NCBI GenBank assembly: GCA_902756345.1
Contig: CACVQR010000001.1
Location: 310,001-374,000, forward strand
Length of the DNA: 64,000 nucleotides
Origin: Fibrobacter succinogenes
GTDB lineage: Bacteria; Fibrobacterota; Fibrobacteria; Fibrobacterales; Fibrobacteraceae
Direction: 5' to 3'
In this document: in pieces, positions 28,617 through 37,370 of the stretch
Position numbering within the stretch: the first letter of the stretch is position 1
Layout: every line of letters begins with the position of its first letter
Program-made: the position numbers and the translations under genes
Notes under the pieces: model-generated
The model's input: only the letters and a program-made list of their open reading frames with translations
What the model was told of the DNA's origin: nothing
The model's database searches: none

Positions 28617-29507
28617 ATGCTAGATAAAGAAGTTTTAAAGACCGTGAGCCGCATTGAACTTAGCGTTCGCGGCACGCTCGACACCGTGATGACCGGTGCC
28701 TACCACAGTTCCTTCAAGGGGAACGGTATGGAATTCAGCGAGGTTCGCGAATACATGCCGGGCGACGACGTGCGTACCATTGACTGGAACGTGACGGCGC
28801 GTACCGGCACGCCGTACGTGAAAAAGTTTATCGAAGAGCGCGAGATGACCATGCTTTTGATGGTCGACGCTTCCAGCAGCTCGGAATTCGGTTCGGGCAA
28901 GCAGATGAAGGGCGAGGTCATGGCGACTTTAACCGCTTTGCTCGCATTTGCCGCCATCAAGAACAACGATAAGGTCGGCCTGCTCATCTACACCGACCAG
29001 GTCGAACTGTTCATCCCGCCGGAGAAAGGTCGCAAGCACGTGCTGCGGCTCATCCGCGAAATCCTTTACTTCAAGCCGCAGCACCACGGCACGAACACGC
29101 AGGTGGCGCTCGAGTATGCCGGCAAGATTCTGAATCGTCGTGCCGTCGTCGTGGTGATGAGCGACTTCCTGGACGAAGGTTTCGAGAACGCATTCAAGAT
29201 TCTCCGTAAGCGCCACGACGTGCTTGCGGTCTCTGTCGTTGACCCGCGCGAAATGGAACTCCCGCCCGCGGGCCTCGTAGAACTTGAAGATCCCGAAACC
29301 GGAGAAACACTCCTCATTGATACCGGCGATGCGACTTTCCGCGAAGCATTCGCCCGCGAGGCAAAACGCCAGGGCAAGGCGACCAAGGAACTGTTCCAGC
29401 GCATGTCCATCGATTTCGTGCGCATCGAGACTCACGACGACTTCAAGGAAACCGTCGCCCCGCTCATTGAGCATTTTAGGCGTAGGGCCAAGCAGAACCG
29501 TTCGTGA
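28617..29507 (+). CDS. DUF58 domain protein (MoxR-associated type)
   Basis: 296 residues. The family core GNGMEFSEVREYMPGDDVRTIDWNVTART (positions 37-65 by eye, key residues R44, Y46, G49, D50, D51, D55, W56) is followed by a von Willebrand A-like half with LLMVDASSSSEFGSG (DxSxS metal site) and VVVVMSDFLDEGFE. Such proteins usually sit with a MoxR AAA+ ATPase and Bat proteins; no moxR is in this window, but two Bat-like TPR genes lie at 36648-38107. Function unknown, probably assembly or maturation of envelope complexes. Confidence 0.92.
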   Translation: MLDKEVLKTVSRIELSVRGTLDTVMTGAYHSSFKGNGMEFSEVREYMPGDDVRTIDWNVTARTGTPYVKKFIEEREMTMLLMVDASSSSEFGSGKQMKGEVMATLTALLAFAAIKNNDKVGLLIYTDQVELFIPPEKGRKHVLRLIREILYFKPQHHGTNTQVALEYAGKILNRRAVVVVMSDFLDEGFENAFKILRKRHDVLAVSVVDPREMELPPAGLVELEDPETGETLLIDTGDATFREAFAREAKRQGKATKELFQRMSIDFVRIETHDDFKETVAPLIEHFRRRAKQNRS

Positions 29508-29510
29508 TAA

Positions 29511-30197
29511 TCACGAACTCTCGCAACCGCGCTCAATTATAATTGAGCGCTTATTGCTCACAGGCAGCAAGGATGTAATTTCTTTCTTCACGAATTCCAA
29601 ATCGCTGTTCGTGAGAATAGGAATCAGCGCGTTGATTTCTTCGACGGGCTTGTCCCACCACTTGAATTTCAAAAGGAGCGAAGTCAGTTCGCCATCAAAG
29701 CGGTAGCGGATCAACTTGACCGGGTTCCCGACGACAATCGAATAAGGCTCCACGTCGCTAGCGACAACGCTGTTCGCGCCGATAATCGCGCCGTCACCAA
29801 TATGCACGCCAGGCAAGATTGTCGCATTCTGCCCAATCCACACATCGTTCCCGATAACGGTATCGCCCTTGAACGGCATATCGCTTGCAGCAGGTGGCTT
29901 CATGTCCCAGCCTTCAAGCGTATAGAACGGGAAAGTCGAAACGGCATTCATCTGGTGGTTCGCGCCATTCATCACAAATTCCACGCCAGCTGCAATTTGG
30001 CAGAACTTCCCGATGATGAGCTTGTCGCCGATAAAGTCGTAATGGTGCGTCACATGGCTTTCGAATTCCGAGTCAGCGATGTAGGTAAAATCCCCGACGA
30101 TGATGTTCGGATTTTTGATGGTCGGCTTGACGTAGATTTCCTTGTCGTAGCCAGCGATGGGATGAATCGTATTTGGATTGGGGATTTGGGCGCTCAT
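29511..30197 (-). CDS. Vat/CatB-type hexapeptide-repeat acetyltransferase
   Basis: 228 residues with a left-handed beta-helix ([66 protein letters not shown]). The [15 protein letters not shown] stretch holds the catalytic His of the xenobiotic acetyltransferase family, which includes streptogramin A acetyltransferases (Vat) and CatB. Whether it modifies an antibiotic or a cell metabolite cannot be told. It meets the DUF58 gene tail to tail with three bases between. Confidence 0.9.
   Translation of the reverse strand: MSAQIPNPNTIHPIAGYDKEIYVKPTIKNPNIIVGDFTYIADSEFESHVTHHYDFIGDKLIIGKFCQIAAGVEFVMNGANHQMNAVSTFPFYTLEGWDMKPPAASDMPFKGDTVIGNDVWIGQNATILPGVHIGDGAIIGANSVVASDVEPYSIVVGNPVKLIRYRFDGELTSLLLKFKWWDKPVEEINALIPILTNSDLEFVKKEITSLLPVSNKRSIIIERGCESS
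29529..29550. repeat. 22-bp perfect palindrome in the 3' end of the acetyltransferase gene
   Basis: The half site GCGCTCAATTA is followed directly by its complement. It encodes part of the C-terminal SIIIER segment and lies at the convergent ends of two genes, so it may act as a bidirectional transcription end signal. Confidence 0.6.
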
Positions 30198-30211
30198 GTT
30201 TTAAATATATA

Positions 30212-32182
30212 TCAAACTGTCGCGGGGCGGTAGCCGAGCAATTTCATGCTGTAAAGAGCCGTACCTTTGCTGATGCTGCGGACGCCTGTCGCATAACCGA
30301 AAATCTTACGCAGCGGGACTTCGGCCTTCAAAAAATGGGTCTTGCCGTCGCCACCGATTTCCTTCACCTTGCCATCGCGAGACTGGATATCGCCCGTCAC
30401 AAGGCCTGCAAAATTCACAGGGCATTCCAGCGACAGCTCCATGACAGGTTCGTACAATTGAACATCGGCAGGCTTGATAAGCTTGGTGACCGCATCGGCA
30501 CAAGCTTTTTTGATCATGGGCGGCAAAGCGCCTTCGGTCCAGGTGAATTCATGGACTTCAAAGCACACGCCTACGAGCGGGCCCTTGCCGAGTACGCCGA
30601 TTTCCGTAGATTCCAGAAGCGCAGAACGCACACCTGCCAAAATTTCGCGCGGGGCCGTTTCCAGAAATTCAGCCGACAGGCGGATATCATGTGCATCGCC
30701 ATCGAGCGGTGTCGCCGAAAGCTTGATAGAAATCTTGTGGGGGCCAAGCTGGAATGTATTTTCAACCGGGCCTACGTTACGGCACAGGCGTTCTTGCCAA
30801 CGGACTTCAGGTGATCCTGCCTTGACTTCGCAGCCGAATTCACGCTTGAGTCGGGCTAGCAATACGTCGAGTTGCACTTCGCCCACCGTATGCAAATACC
30901 AGAATCCGCCATCGTCTTTTTGCACGCGGAAACTCGGGTCCATGCGAGCCAAAACATTCAGGCTCTTTTCGACATGATGATAATCTTCGGCGCCCAGGCA
31001 TTCCACGCGAGTCTGCAAGAGCGGCTGGTACTTATCGCGGATAGAGGAATGAGCGCGCTCCCCTTGGTCGCTTTGAGGTATGGGGTCGCTCCGCCCTTCG
31101 GGCGTCACTTTGAGGATTTGTCCCAATTCGGTTTCGAACGGGCTGCGCATGGCGTAAATATCGCCCGAACGGATTTCGTCAACAGGCTGCAACAGGTTCG
31201 CCTTCAGGCGAGAAAATTCAAAACCCGCGGGCCATTCCTTGCGCTCCATGTTCGTATGACTGCGGAACAGTGAAATCTCGCCCACGCCCTTAAAGTGGCG
31301 CAAGCGAATCACCTGTCCTAATTCATTGTCTGCAAATTCAGGTACGTCAGGCAAGAAGAACGAAAGTGCTGTGGTAAGGCTGCGCACACCGAAGCCTTCC
31401 ATCGCTGAGCCTGCATAGCAAAGCGCATAATCATTGCTCTTCGCCAGTTCCTTGAGCCCGCGCAAAAGCGTCTTGGGTGGAACCGATTTTCCTTCGAGCG
31501 CAAGTTGCAAGACTTCGTCGTCAAAGTTGCTCGCGAATTCCACCGCCTCGGCGTAATGCTTCTTGATTTTCTCGGTAGAATCGCTCACCTCGCCTGCTTG
31601 CGGCCAGGAATCGTCAACAACTTCTTCGCCTGTATCCGAATGAATCAGGCGGCTCTTGCTCAGCACATCGAGTACGCCCGACATGCGTCCGCCCTTGTAT
31701 TCCGGGAGCGTCATGAGCACCGGGCGCACGCCTAAAACTTCTTCAATATTAATTAGCGTTTCGTCAAGCGAATAGTCGGGATTGTCGAGCTTATTGACAA
31801 ATAGAATCGTCCGCACGCCCGCTTCGCGCAGTTTACGGAAGGCAGCCACCGTCTGCGTTTCCACTCCGCTCGCGGCGCTCACCACAAGTACCGCGCCCTC
31901 GACGGCTGTAAGCGCCGTGTCGACTTCGGCGCCAAAATCCACATGCCCTGGCGTATCGATAAAATTGAACCAGGTGTTCTTCCATTCGAAATGCGCCACG
32001 CCGCTCTCGATGGTAATGCCGCGCTCTTTTTCTTCGGGCATGTAGTCCATGGTGGCAAGGCCTTCTTCCACCTTGCCCGGCCGGCGAACCTCGCCCGCCG
32101 CAAAAAGAATACGCTCCGAAAGAGTCGTCTTTCCGGCATCTACGTGGGCAAGGATTGCAATGTTGCGAACAGGCTGTGACAT
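30212..32182 (-). CDS. EF-G-like translational GTPase (ribosomal protection / EF-G2 type)
   Basis: 656 residues, close to the TetM-like and EF-G2 group. GTPase motifs: AHVDAGKTTLSERI (G1), ERGITI (G2), DTPGHVDF (G3), NKLD (G4). Domains II to V follow, with the domain IV strand WQERLCRNVG and the domain V end GYATGVRSISKGTALYSMKLLGY. It probably acts on the ribosome as a translocation or rescue factor; whether it gives drug protection is not evident. In domain II, about 24 residues (near GRSDPIPQSDQGERAHSS) are encoded by a dispersed repeat at 31056-31115, an in-frame insertion. Confidence 0.88.
   Translation of the reverse strand: MSQPVRNIAILAHVDAGKTTLSERILFAAGEVRRPGKVEEGLATMDYMPEEKERGITIESGVAHFEWKNTWFNFIDTPGHVDFGAEVDTALTAVEGAVLVVSAASGVETQTVAAFRKLREAGVRTILFVNKLDNPDYSLDETLINIEEVLGVRPVLMTLPEYKGGRMSGVLDVLSKSRLIHSDTGEEVVDDSWPQAGEVSDSTEKIKKHYAEAVEFASNFDDEVLQLALEGKSVPPKTLLRGLKELAKSNDYALCYAGSAMEGFGVRSLTTALSFFLPDVPEFADNELGQVIRLRHFKGVGEISLFRSHTNMERKEWPAGFEFSRLKANLLQPVDEIRSGDIYAMRSPFETELGQILKVTPEGRSDPIPQSDQGERAHSSIRDKYQPLLQTRVECLGAEDYHHVEKSLNVLARMDPSFRVQKDDGGFWYLHTVGEVQLDVLLARLKREFGCEVKAGSPEVRWQERLCRNVGPVENTFQLGPHKISIKLSATPLDGDAHDIRLSAEFLETAPREILAGVRSALLESTEIGVLGKGPLVGVCFEVHEFTWTEGALPPMIKKACADAVTKLIKPADVQLYEPVMELSLECPVNFAGLVTGDIQSRDGKVKEIGGDGKTHFLKAEVPLRKIFGYATGVRSISKGTALYSMKLLGYRPATV
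31056..31115 (+). repeat. Dispersed repeat inserted in frame in the EF-G-like gene
   Basis: CGCTCCCCTTGGTCGC, TTTGAGGTATGGGGTCGCTC and GCCCTTCGGGCG, then ACTTTGAGG. The same building blocks occur in reverse at 32491-32537, which is intergenic. Confidence 0.75.
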
Positions 32183-32194
32183 GATACCACTAAT

Positions 32195-32407
32195 TTAAAA
32201 ATTCTCGTCTAGCGTGAATTCGTTCGCGACCGCCTCAAGCTTGCGTTCGGCCGTCGCGTCAAGCGCCTCGGCATGCCCGCGCAACGCCGCAAATGGGTGG
32301 AAAATCTTTGCGCGGTCTTCCACTTTCATGCGCGGATGCTTCATCATAAAATTCCAATCGTTCCGCGGATACGGCAAATCAATGATGTCTTTGTAATTAT
32401 CAATCAT
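32195..32407 (-). CDS. YolD-like small protein
   Basis: 70 residues from the ATG at 32407; the open frame continues upstream but only through a dispersed repeat. DRAKIFHPFAALRGHAEALD is the core of the YolD-like family (RAKxFxPFxAL). In other bacteria such proteins are encoded next to Y-family polymerases, as here. Role unclear, perhaps regulation or assembly of the mutagenic polymerase. Confidence 0.8.
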   Translation of the reverse strand: MIDNYKDIIDLPYPRNDWNFMMKHPRMKVEDRAKIFHPFAALRGHAEALDATAERKLEAVANEFTLDENF

Positions 32408-32420
32408 AAAAGGCGGTGAG

Positions 32421-32537
32421 CTCGCGCCGTTGGCGCTTTGAGGTATGAGGAGCGAGGTATTAAAAGTTAAAAATTTTTCATTATCCACAAACCTCAAGCC
32501 TCAAAGCGACCCTGCAAGGGGAGCGACCTCACACCCC
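32421..32537 (-). repeat. Two dispersed repeats between the YolD-like and polymerase genes
   Basis: One copy at 32421-32460 (GGCGCTTTGAGGTATGAGGA) and one at 32491-32537 (AAGCGACCCTGCAAGGGGAG), the latter starting at the polymerase stop codon. They separate two genes that are usually adjacent. Confidence 0.7.
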
Positions 32538-33937
32538 TAGGCACGGTGTCCTCCGATTTGTCCGTTGCGTTCAATGGTGGTGGCACCTTCTTGCAAGTCC
32601 ATTCCCTTCACGATTGCATTCTTGCCGAAACGTTTCTTGATGAGGAGTTCCGCCTTCAGGCGTTTCTTTTCTTTTTCCTGCTTTTGCACATCAGTGAACA
32701 AGTCGTACTGTTCATGGCTCGCATCCACGATGTCGGCGGCCACCAAGTTCAAGCGGCGCACTGTCAATTTCGGGTCCACGATGCGGTCGAAAAGCTTCAT
32801 GACCGCATCGGCAATTACCGACTGCGAGCTGGTATAATAGCCGATACTTGCCGTGCCGTGTGCAGGTTTCGGAATCGTGCGCCCGTAAAAATCCGTGACC
32901 GTGACGCCGTGGTAAATTCCCTTGTCCACATTTTCGCGGTCGTAACCCACCGTGAGCACCATCGCGTTTGTCACCAAATCATGCGCAATCAAAGTCATCG
33001 AAACCGTATCGACCATTTCGCGCACCACGAGACGCGCCTTGTCAAACGGGTACGGGTCCTGCAGCACCTGGCCTTCGCCCGTGCTCCTGTTCCGCGGCCT
33101 CGACTTCTTGATGTCCGCAATCGTGCAAGGTTCGTAACCCCAAGCATGGTCAATCAAAATCTCCGCATTCACGCCGAAAAGCTTGTACAGCGCTTCGGGA
33201 TTTTTCACACTCACGCGGGCAATGTCACCCATCGTGTAAATGCCGCGCCCCGCATTCAGCCTGCAATTTTCCAGGCGCTCTGCAATCCCGCGGCCCACCT
33301 GCCAAAAACTCGTGAGCGGCCTGTGCGACCAAAGCTGCCTGCGGTAACTCATTTCATCAAGTTCTGCAATGCGCACGCCGTCAGCATCCGCATCCACATG
33401 CTTCGCCATCACATCCATCGCAATCTTGCATAGGTACAAGTTGGTGCCGATGCCACCGGTGGCCGTAATTCCTGTAGTCGCAAAGACATCTTGAATAATC
33501 GTCTTCACCAATTCCCGTGCAGTCTTCTTGTACAACTTCAGGTATTTCGTCAAGTCCAGAAAACATTCGTCGATGGAATACGCGTGAATATCTTCGGCGC
33601 TCACATACTTCAAGTAAACATTGTACACCTTCGTGGAATACTCCACGTACTTTGCCATCTGCGGCTTTGCGATGGTAAATTCAATCTTTTCGCCTGTACG
33701 ACGCAGCACCTCGCGCACCTTCTGGTTCACCTCGAAAAGTCGCGCACGCCCCGGAATTCCGTAAGCTTTTAACGCTGGTGTCACCGCTAAGCAAATCGTC
33801 TTCTCGGTACGGCTTTCGTCGGCCACTACAAGTTTCGCTTTAAGCGGATCAAGGCCCCGAAGGATACATTCCACCGAGGCAAAGAACGACTTTAAGTCAA
33901 TGGCCGCGTAAGTTCGAGATTCGCGAGGCTGATTCAT
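32537..33937 (-). CDS. Y-family DNA polymerase (UvrX/DinB-like)
   Basis: 466 residues. Catalytic carboxylates are in AAIDLKSFFASVEC (Asp 14) and HAYSIDECFLDLT (Asp/Glu near 118). IGTNLYLCKIAMDVMAKH and the little-finger domain (about 300-400) follow. A likely beta-clamp-binding motif QYDLFTD is near residue 417. This group performs error-prone translesion synthesis and is usually SOS-induced; I saw no clear LexA box. The downstream YolD-like gene fits the family. Confidence 0.92.
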   Translation of the reverse strand: MNQPRESRTYAAIDLKSFFASVECILRGLDPLKAKLVVADESRTEKTICLAVTPALKAYGIPGRARLFEVNQKVREVLRRTGEKIEFTIAKPQMAKYVEYSTKVYNVYLKYVSAEDIHAYSIDECFLDLTKYLKLYKKTARELVKTIIQDVFATTGITATGGIGTNLYLCKIAMDVMAKHVDADADGVRIAELDEMSYRRQLWSHRPLTSFWQVGRGIAERLENCRLNAGRGIYTMGDIARVSVKNPEALYKLFGVNAEILIDHAWGYEPCTIADIKKSRPRNRSTGEGQVLQDPYPFDKARLVVREMVDTVSMTLIAHDLVTNAMVLTVGYDRENVDKGIYHGVTVTDFYGRTIPKPAHGTASIGYYTSSQSVIADAVMKLFDRIVDPKLTVRRLNLVAADIVDASHEQYDLFTDVQKQEKEKKRLKAELLIKKRFGKNAIVKGMDLQEGATTIERNGQIGGHRA

Positions 33938-33951
33938 GAAGCCTCACGGTC

Positions 33952-35328
33952 TTATCTGTATTTTAATTCAGGGTGTTCGAAGTAAAAAGACTTCTTGTCG
34001 ACATACATTCGTTCGTCTGCAACATGCATCGCCCGACGAACATCGGGTTCACCACAACATACGCCAATAGAGAAATACACGTTTTCGGACAGTTTTGCCA
34101 TCGTGCGTATTTTGGCAATGCGGGTATTCAATTCGTCTTCCGAGATGCCCGAGACAAGTACCATAAATTCATCGCCACCGGCGCGATACACGTCTTCTTC
34201 CGGGAAAACGTATTGCAGAATTTCTGCCGCCGAACGCAACACTTTATCGCCAGAGAGATGTCCCTGTTCGTCGTTTGTGTACTTGAGTCCGTTTAAGTCG
34301 GCAAATATAACGGCCTTGGGAGTCGGCTTGCGCCCCGCCACAATTTGGTCAATGCGGTTGTTCATTACATTACGATTTTTCACGCCAGTAAGCGAATCGA
34401 TTGTACTTAGCGTTTGAAGCTTGTTCAAAAGCAAGTAACTCGAAATTTCAGACGCGATCAGGAATGTCGTGACTTCAAGCGTTTCCTTGATAATCAGCGT
34501 ATTGTCGACATTAAAATTAACCGTCCACAAGTAGCCAAGCAATTCACCGCCATGACGCAACGGGAAAAGCATAATCGTCTTTACGCCGGAAAGGTCAAGC
34601 ATCGAGCCCCAAATCGGGTTCGTCAAGCGCAGCTTTTCCATATCGCGTTCGTCTTTCACAATAATGCAGGTGCTGCCAGCAAGCGTTTCCGGCCATGTTT
34701 CTGCAATCGCGTAAAAGCCTTCGACATATCGCGACATCGGCTGTACTTTCAGACCTTCTCGAGTCGATTCTGCAAAAATGGAGCACTCGCGATTTTCAGC
34801 ATCGGTGAGCAAAATGCAGCATTGATCGGATTCGCAAGATTGACGGATATCCTCGACCACTTCCTGGAAGGTCTGCTTGACATTTTCTGCACCGCGCAGC
34901 TTGATACAAGCCTTGAGAACATTCGAGGCGGTGTCTCCGGAAAGGTCTGCCATGGCCGAAGAATCGGCCTTGGGTGCGACATCGTAACAGTAAACGCAAT
35001 AGCCGATGTCTTCGCGGTCGGAATCCAGCGGCATCAGGAACATGTTCAGCCAGAGGCCCATCATGTAAAGGTTCACATAAGCATGGAGAGGCTTGCCCGA
35101 CTGCACGCAGCGAAAACAGTGGTCTTCGAAGTTCTGGTTTTTCGGGAAGCAAAACTCATACGGACAATCCGGCACAAACGGGCGCCCCTGAGTTGACTCC
35201 ATTTCTTCGCGATGAGCCTTGTTTCCTGCCACGACTCGGATATTCCCATAAGATCCATCCGGGTAAAGTTCCACGGACATCACGCAGGCTTTCGCCTTAT
35301 AATGCGATAGAATCTTATCAAAATCCAT
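33952..35328 (-). CDS. Cytoplasmic GGDEF protein, probable diguanylate cyclase
   Basis: 458 residues from the ATG at 35328 (GGGAGG upstream). Residues 1-130 form a PAS-like region with a CxxC-like pair (DCPYEFCF and HCFRCV). Residues 135-290 look like a GAF domain. The GGDEF domain covers about 300-455 with YRAGGDEFMVLVSG intact; there is no RxxD inhibitory site five residues upstream (FPEE there). No membrane segment. Predicted to make cyclic di-GMP in response to a small ligand or redox signal. Confidence 0.9.
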   Translation of the reverse strand: MDFDKILSHYKAKACVMSVELYPDGSYGNIRVVAGNKAHREEMESTQGRPFVPDCPYEFCFPKNQNFEDHCFRCVQSGKPLHAYVNLYMMGLWLNMFLMPLDSDREDIGYCVYCYDVAPKADSSAMADLSGDTASNVLKACIKLRGAENVKQTFQEVVEDIRQSCESDQCCILLTDAENRECSIFAESTREGLKVQPMSRYVEGFYAIAETWPETLAGSTCIIVKDERDMEKLRLTNPIWGSMLDLSGVKTIMLFPLRHGGELLGYLWTVNFNVDNTLIIKETLEVTTFLIASEISSYLLLNKLQTLSTIDSLTGVKNRNVMNNRIDQIVAGRKPTPKAVIFADLNGLKYTNDEQGHLSGDKVLRSAAEILQYVFPEEDVYRAGGDEFMVLVSGISEDELNTRIAKIRTMAKLSENVYFSIGVCCGEPDVRRAMHVADERMYVDKKSFYFEHPELKYR

Positions 35329-35440
35329 ACAAGTTCGCCCTCCCACGGCATTATGCATTTTTCTACAATCAATTTAAAAAGATTTTGAGTAAATATATCG
35401 TCATCCGTTCATTATGCCTGAAATATCATATACATACGTC

Positions 35441-36511
35441 TTAATCGCGGTGTTCGTACAAATACAGATTCGCTTCGGGCTCTGCTAAATCAGAGCCTTT
35501 TATTTTCCACTCGTCATCGGTTCCGGTGCGGTACTTGACCACGACACGATAGCGGTTGTCCGTTTGCAGCACGCTTTGTGGAACCGTCCAGAAGTTTTCG
35601 GTGCCCACGACCATTTCGAGTTCATGAACATCGCGAGTATCTACGCCGTAAATCGTAATGGATTTGACCATGTCTTTCGGGTTGCGCACATGGATAATGC
35701 TCCAGAATTCGCTGGCACCTTCCTTGACCCAGATAGAGGTGGAGTCGCCCCACACGCCCTCTACACCTTCGCAACTCACAAATTCCCATTCGCCGGAATA
35801 ACGGCCAACGTTGATCCCCATAATATCAGAGGCCGGAGCACCGCCCAAGTCTACTCCGCAATTTGCATCGGGACAACGGTCGGTAATGCGCACCGTGACT
35901 TCTTTCCAGCCATCAGGTGTTCTCGCCTTCACATGCACGCAGCCACCGCAAGCGGCGCCACCATTCCACGGACCCTTTTCATCTCCGGGAGAAACGTTCA
36001 CGTGAATCGCCGCGTAATACTGGATATTAGTTTGTCCGTAGTTGCAAGCGCCACCCAGGCTCGTTTCTTTTGCCGTGATGCTCCCGTAAGTCGTCACGGA
36101 ACCCTTGCCGCCCTTCTCGGTGAGTTCAGGGTCTGCCGCGGTAAAGCTGTCGCAGGCGGTGCACTTGCCGTCATCGGGGGTGCTATTGCCAGAAGACGCG
36201 GGCGCCAAACTCGACGAAGAAACCTCCGACGCAACAGATGAAGACGATACCGGAGCCGATTCAGAAGATTTCGCGACATTCTCCGAAGAATTCGGCTCTG
36301 CACTTGACGAAGAAGGCTTTGATTCAGAAGATGCTTTTTCCGAACTCGAAGACTTGGCTCCGGCAGAATCATCCGCCGAAGAACTGGACAAGAGCGAGCT
36401 TTCGCTCGAAGGCGTATCGGCGGCATTTGCCGACGAAGAATCGTCACCGCAGGCGACAATGCCCGCACTCACCAAAGCGCTAAAATAAAAAACAAGGGCA
36501 AGATTTCTCAT
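35441..36511 (-). CDS. Expansin-like lipoprotein with Ser-rich linker
   Basis: 356 residues from the ATG at 36511. Signal peptide with lipobox AGIVAC near residue 21. Residues 22-110 are a Ser/Glu/Ala-rich linker. From about 120 it has a double-psi beta-barrel of the expansin D1 type (GSVTTYGSITAKETSLGGAC, VTVRITDRCPDANCGVDLG with the conserved Asp and Cys pairs) and then an Ig-like D2 domain with aromatic residues (about 260-356). Bacterial expansins loosen cellulose networks without hydrolysis. A cell-surface lipoprotein form would fit a cellulose-adherent bacterium. Confidence 0.85.
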   Translation of the reverse strand: MRNLALVFYFSALVSAGIVACGDDSSSANAADTPSSESSLLSSSSADDSAGAKSSSSEKASSESKPSSSSAEPNSSENVAKSSESAPVSSSSVASEVSSSSLAPASSGNSTPDDGKCTACDSFTAADPELTEKGGKGSVTTYGSITAKETSLGGACNYGQTNIQYYAAIHVNVSPGDEKGPWNGGAACGGCVHVKARTPDGWKEVTVRITDRCPDANCGVDLGGAPASDIMGINVGRYSGEWEFVSCEGVEGVWGDSTSIWVKEGASEFWSIIHVRNPKDMVKSITIYGVDTRDVHELEMVVGTENFWTVPQSVLQTDNRYRVVVKYRTGTDDEWKIKGSDLAEPEANLYLYEHRD

Positions 36512-36523
36512 ACAATCCAATAT

Positions 36524-36554
36524 AAAAAAGGAAGCCCCGGCACTGCGGCCGGGG
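36524..36554 (-). terminator. Terminator-like hairpin after the Gln-rich TPR gene
   Basis: Minus strand: CCCCGGC-CGCAGT-GCCGGGG, then CTTCC and six Ts. It resembles the hairpin at 12860-12893 in its GGGGCTTCCTTTTTT end. Confidence 0.65.
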
Positions 36555-36575
36555 TAACAAATGAGTGCCTTACCA

Positions 36576-36647
36576 GTCATTGCGCTTCGCGCAAGACTCG
36601 GCGGCTCGGCCATAGAAAAATGCAAGCATTTTTCTGCGGCGCTCGCC
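36576..36647 (+). repeat. Two-hairpin dispersed element, copy 2, flanked by a direct repeat
   Basis: Hairpin 1 TTGCGC-TTC-GCGCAA; hairpin 2 GAAAAATGC-AA-GCATTTTTC inside GGC/GCC arms. The sequence GCCTTACCAGTC stands on both sides (36568-36579 and 36645-36656), the second including the stop codon of the neighbouring gene, which looks like a target-site duplication. Confidence 0.55.
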
Positions 36648-37370
36648 TTACCAGTCTTTGGCAGGTCTTGCTTGGCCGCGGATAGGTTTCCAGGGCTTGC
36701 GTTCGCCGTTCTGCTCGTCGAAATCCTTCAGGAGCTGTGCCGCTTCTTCAGGGCTCATTTCACCCATCTGCATCGGCTGTTCCTGCGGTTCTTCGCCACC
36801 ATTGCTGTCGCTGGATTCGCCTTCGGGTTGCTGTTCAGGCTGCTGCTCGGGCTGTTGGCCGGCACCGCCTTCGTTGCTGTCGGAACTTTCGGACTTCGAA
36901 TCGCTGGACTGGTCGCCATTCTGACCATTCTGCTGGTCTTGATTCTGGTCAGATTCAGAACTGCTGGACTGCCCGTCACCATTCTGATTCTGGTCTTGGT
37001 TTTGCTGGTCCTTATTCTGGTCCTGCTGATTTTCGTCCTTGTTCTGGTCCTGATTCTGATCTTGGTTATTATCCTGGTTCTTGTCGTTTTTCTTGTTTTC
37101 GTTCTTCTGCTCGTCCTTGGCCTCGTGAATACGGTCCAGGAGCATTTGCAGTTTCTGGTCGTTCGGATAATATTGCAGGCCTTCGTTACAAGTAATTTCT
37201 GCCGAGGGCAAGCGGTTTTCAATATACTGGAACGCCGCATCGCTGTAGTAGGCGCTTGCCGACTTCGGCGCCGCAAACGCCGCCACTGCAAGGAAAAATA
37301 CAACTGCACAAATCTGAATAGCTCGCACCTCGAAGCGACCGAAGGGAGCGTGCCCATAGCTCATAGCCAT
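36648..37370 (-). CDS. Exported Gln/Asp/Asn-rich protein, BatC/BatE-like
   Basis: 240 residues. Signal peptide at about 17-40. Residues 40-85 are helical (TPR-like), 88-200 are extremely rich in Gln, Asn, Asp, Ser and Glu, and the C-terminus has MSPEEAAQLLKDFDEQNGER, a motif seen at the end of Bat-type TPR proteins. The first 17 residues are encoded by a dispersed repeat (37321-37370). Overlaps the stop of the next upstream TPR gene by one base. Probably part of a Bat-like envelope complex. Confidence 0.7.
   Translation of the reverse strand: MAMSYGHAPFGRFEVRAIQICAVVFFLAVAAFAAPKSASAYYSDAAFQYIENRLPSAEITCNEGLQYYPNDQKLQMLLDRIHEAKDEQKNENKKNDKNQDNNQDQNQDQNKDENQQDQNKDQQNQDQNQNGDGQSSSSESDQNQDQQNGQNGDQSSDSKSESSDSNEGGAGQQPEQQPEQQPEGESSDSNGGEEPQEQPMQMGEMSPEEAAQLLKDFDEQNGERKPWKPIRGQARPAKDW
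37321..37370 (-). repeat. Dispersed repeat forming the N-terminus of the Gln-rich protein
   Basis: Minus strand GAGCTATGGGCACGCTCCC, then TTCGGTCGCTTCGAGGT: the same blocks as at 12614-12656 and 31056-31115. Confidence 0.6.

Noticed and set aside
29511-30197. Calling the hexapeptide acetyltransferase an antibiotic resistance gene
   Set aside because: Sequence supports the Vat/CatB fold family only; many members act on other substrates and no mobile element surrounds it.
30212-32182. Calling the EF-G-like GTPase a tetracycline resistance protein
   Set aside because: It belongs to the broad EF-G2/ribosomal protection group, but no resistance-specific feature can be seen.
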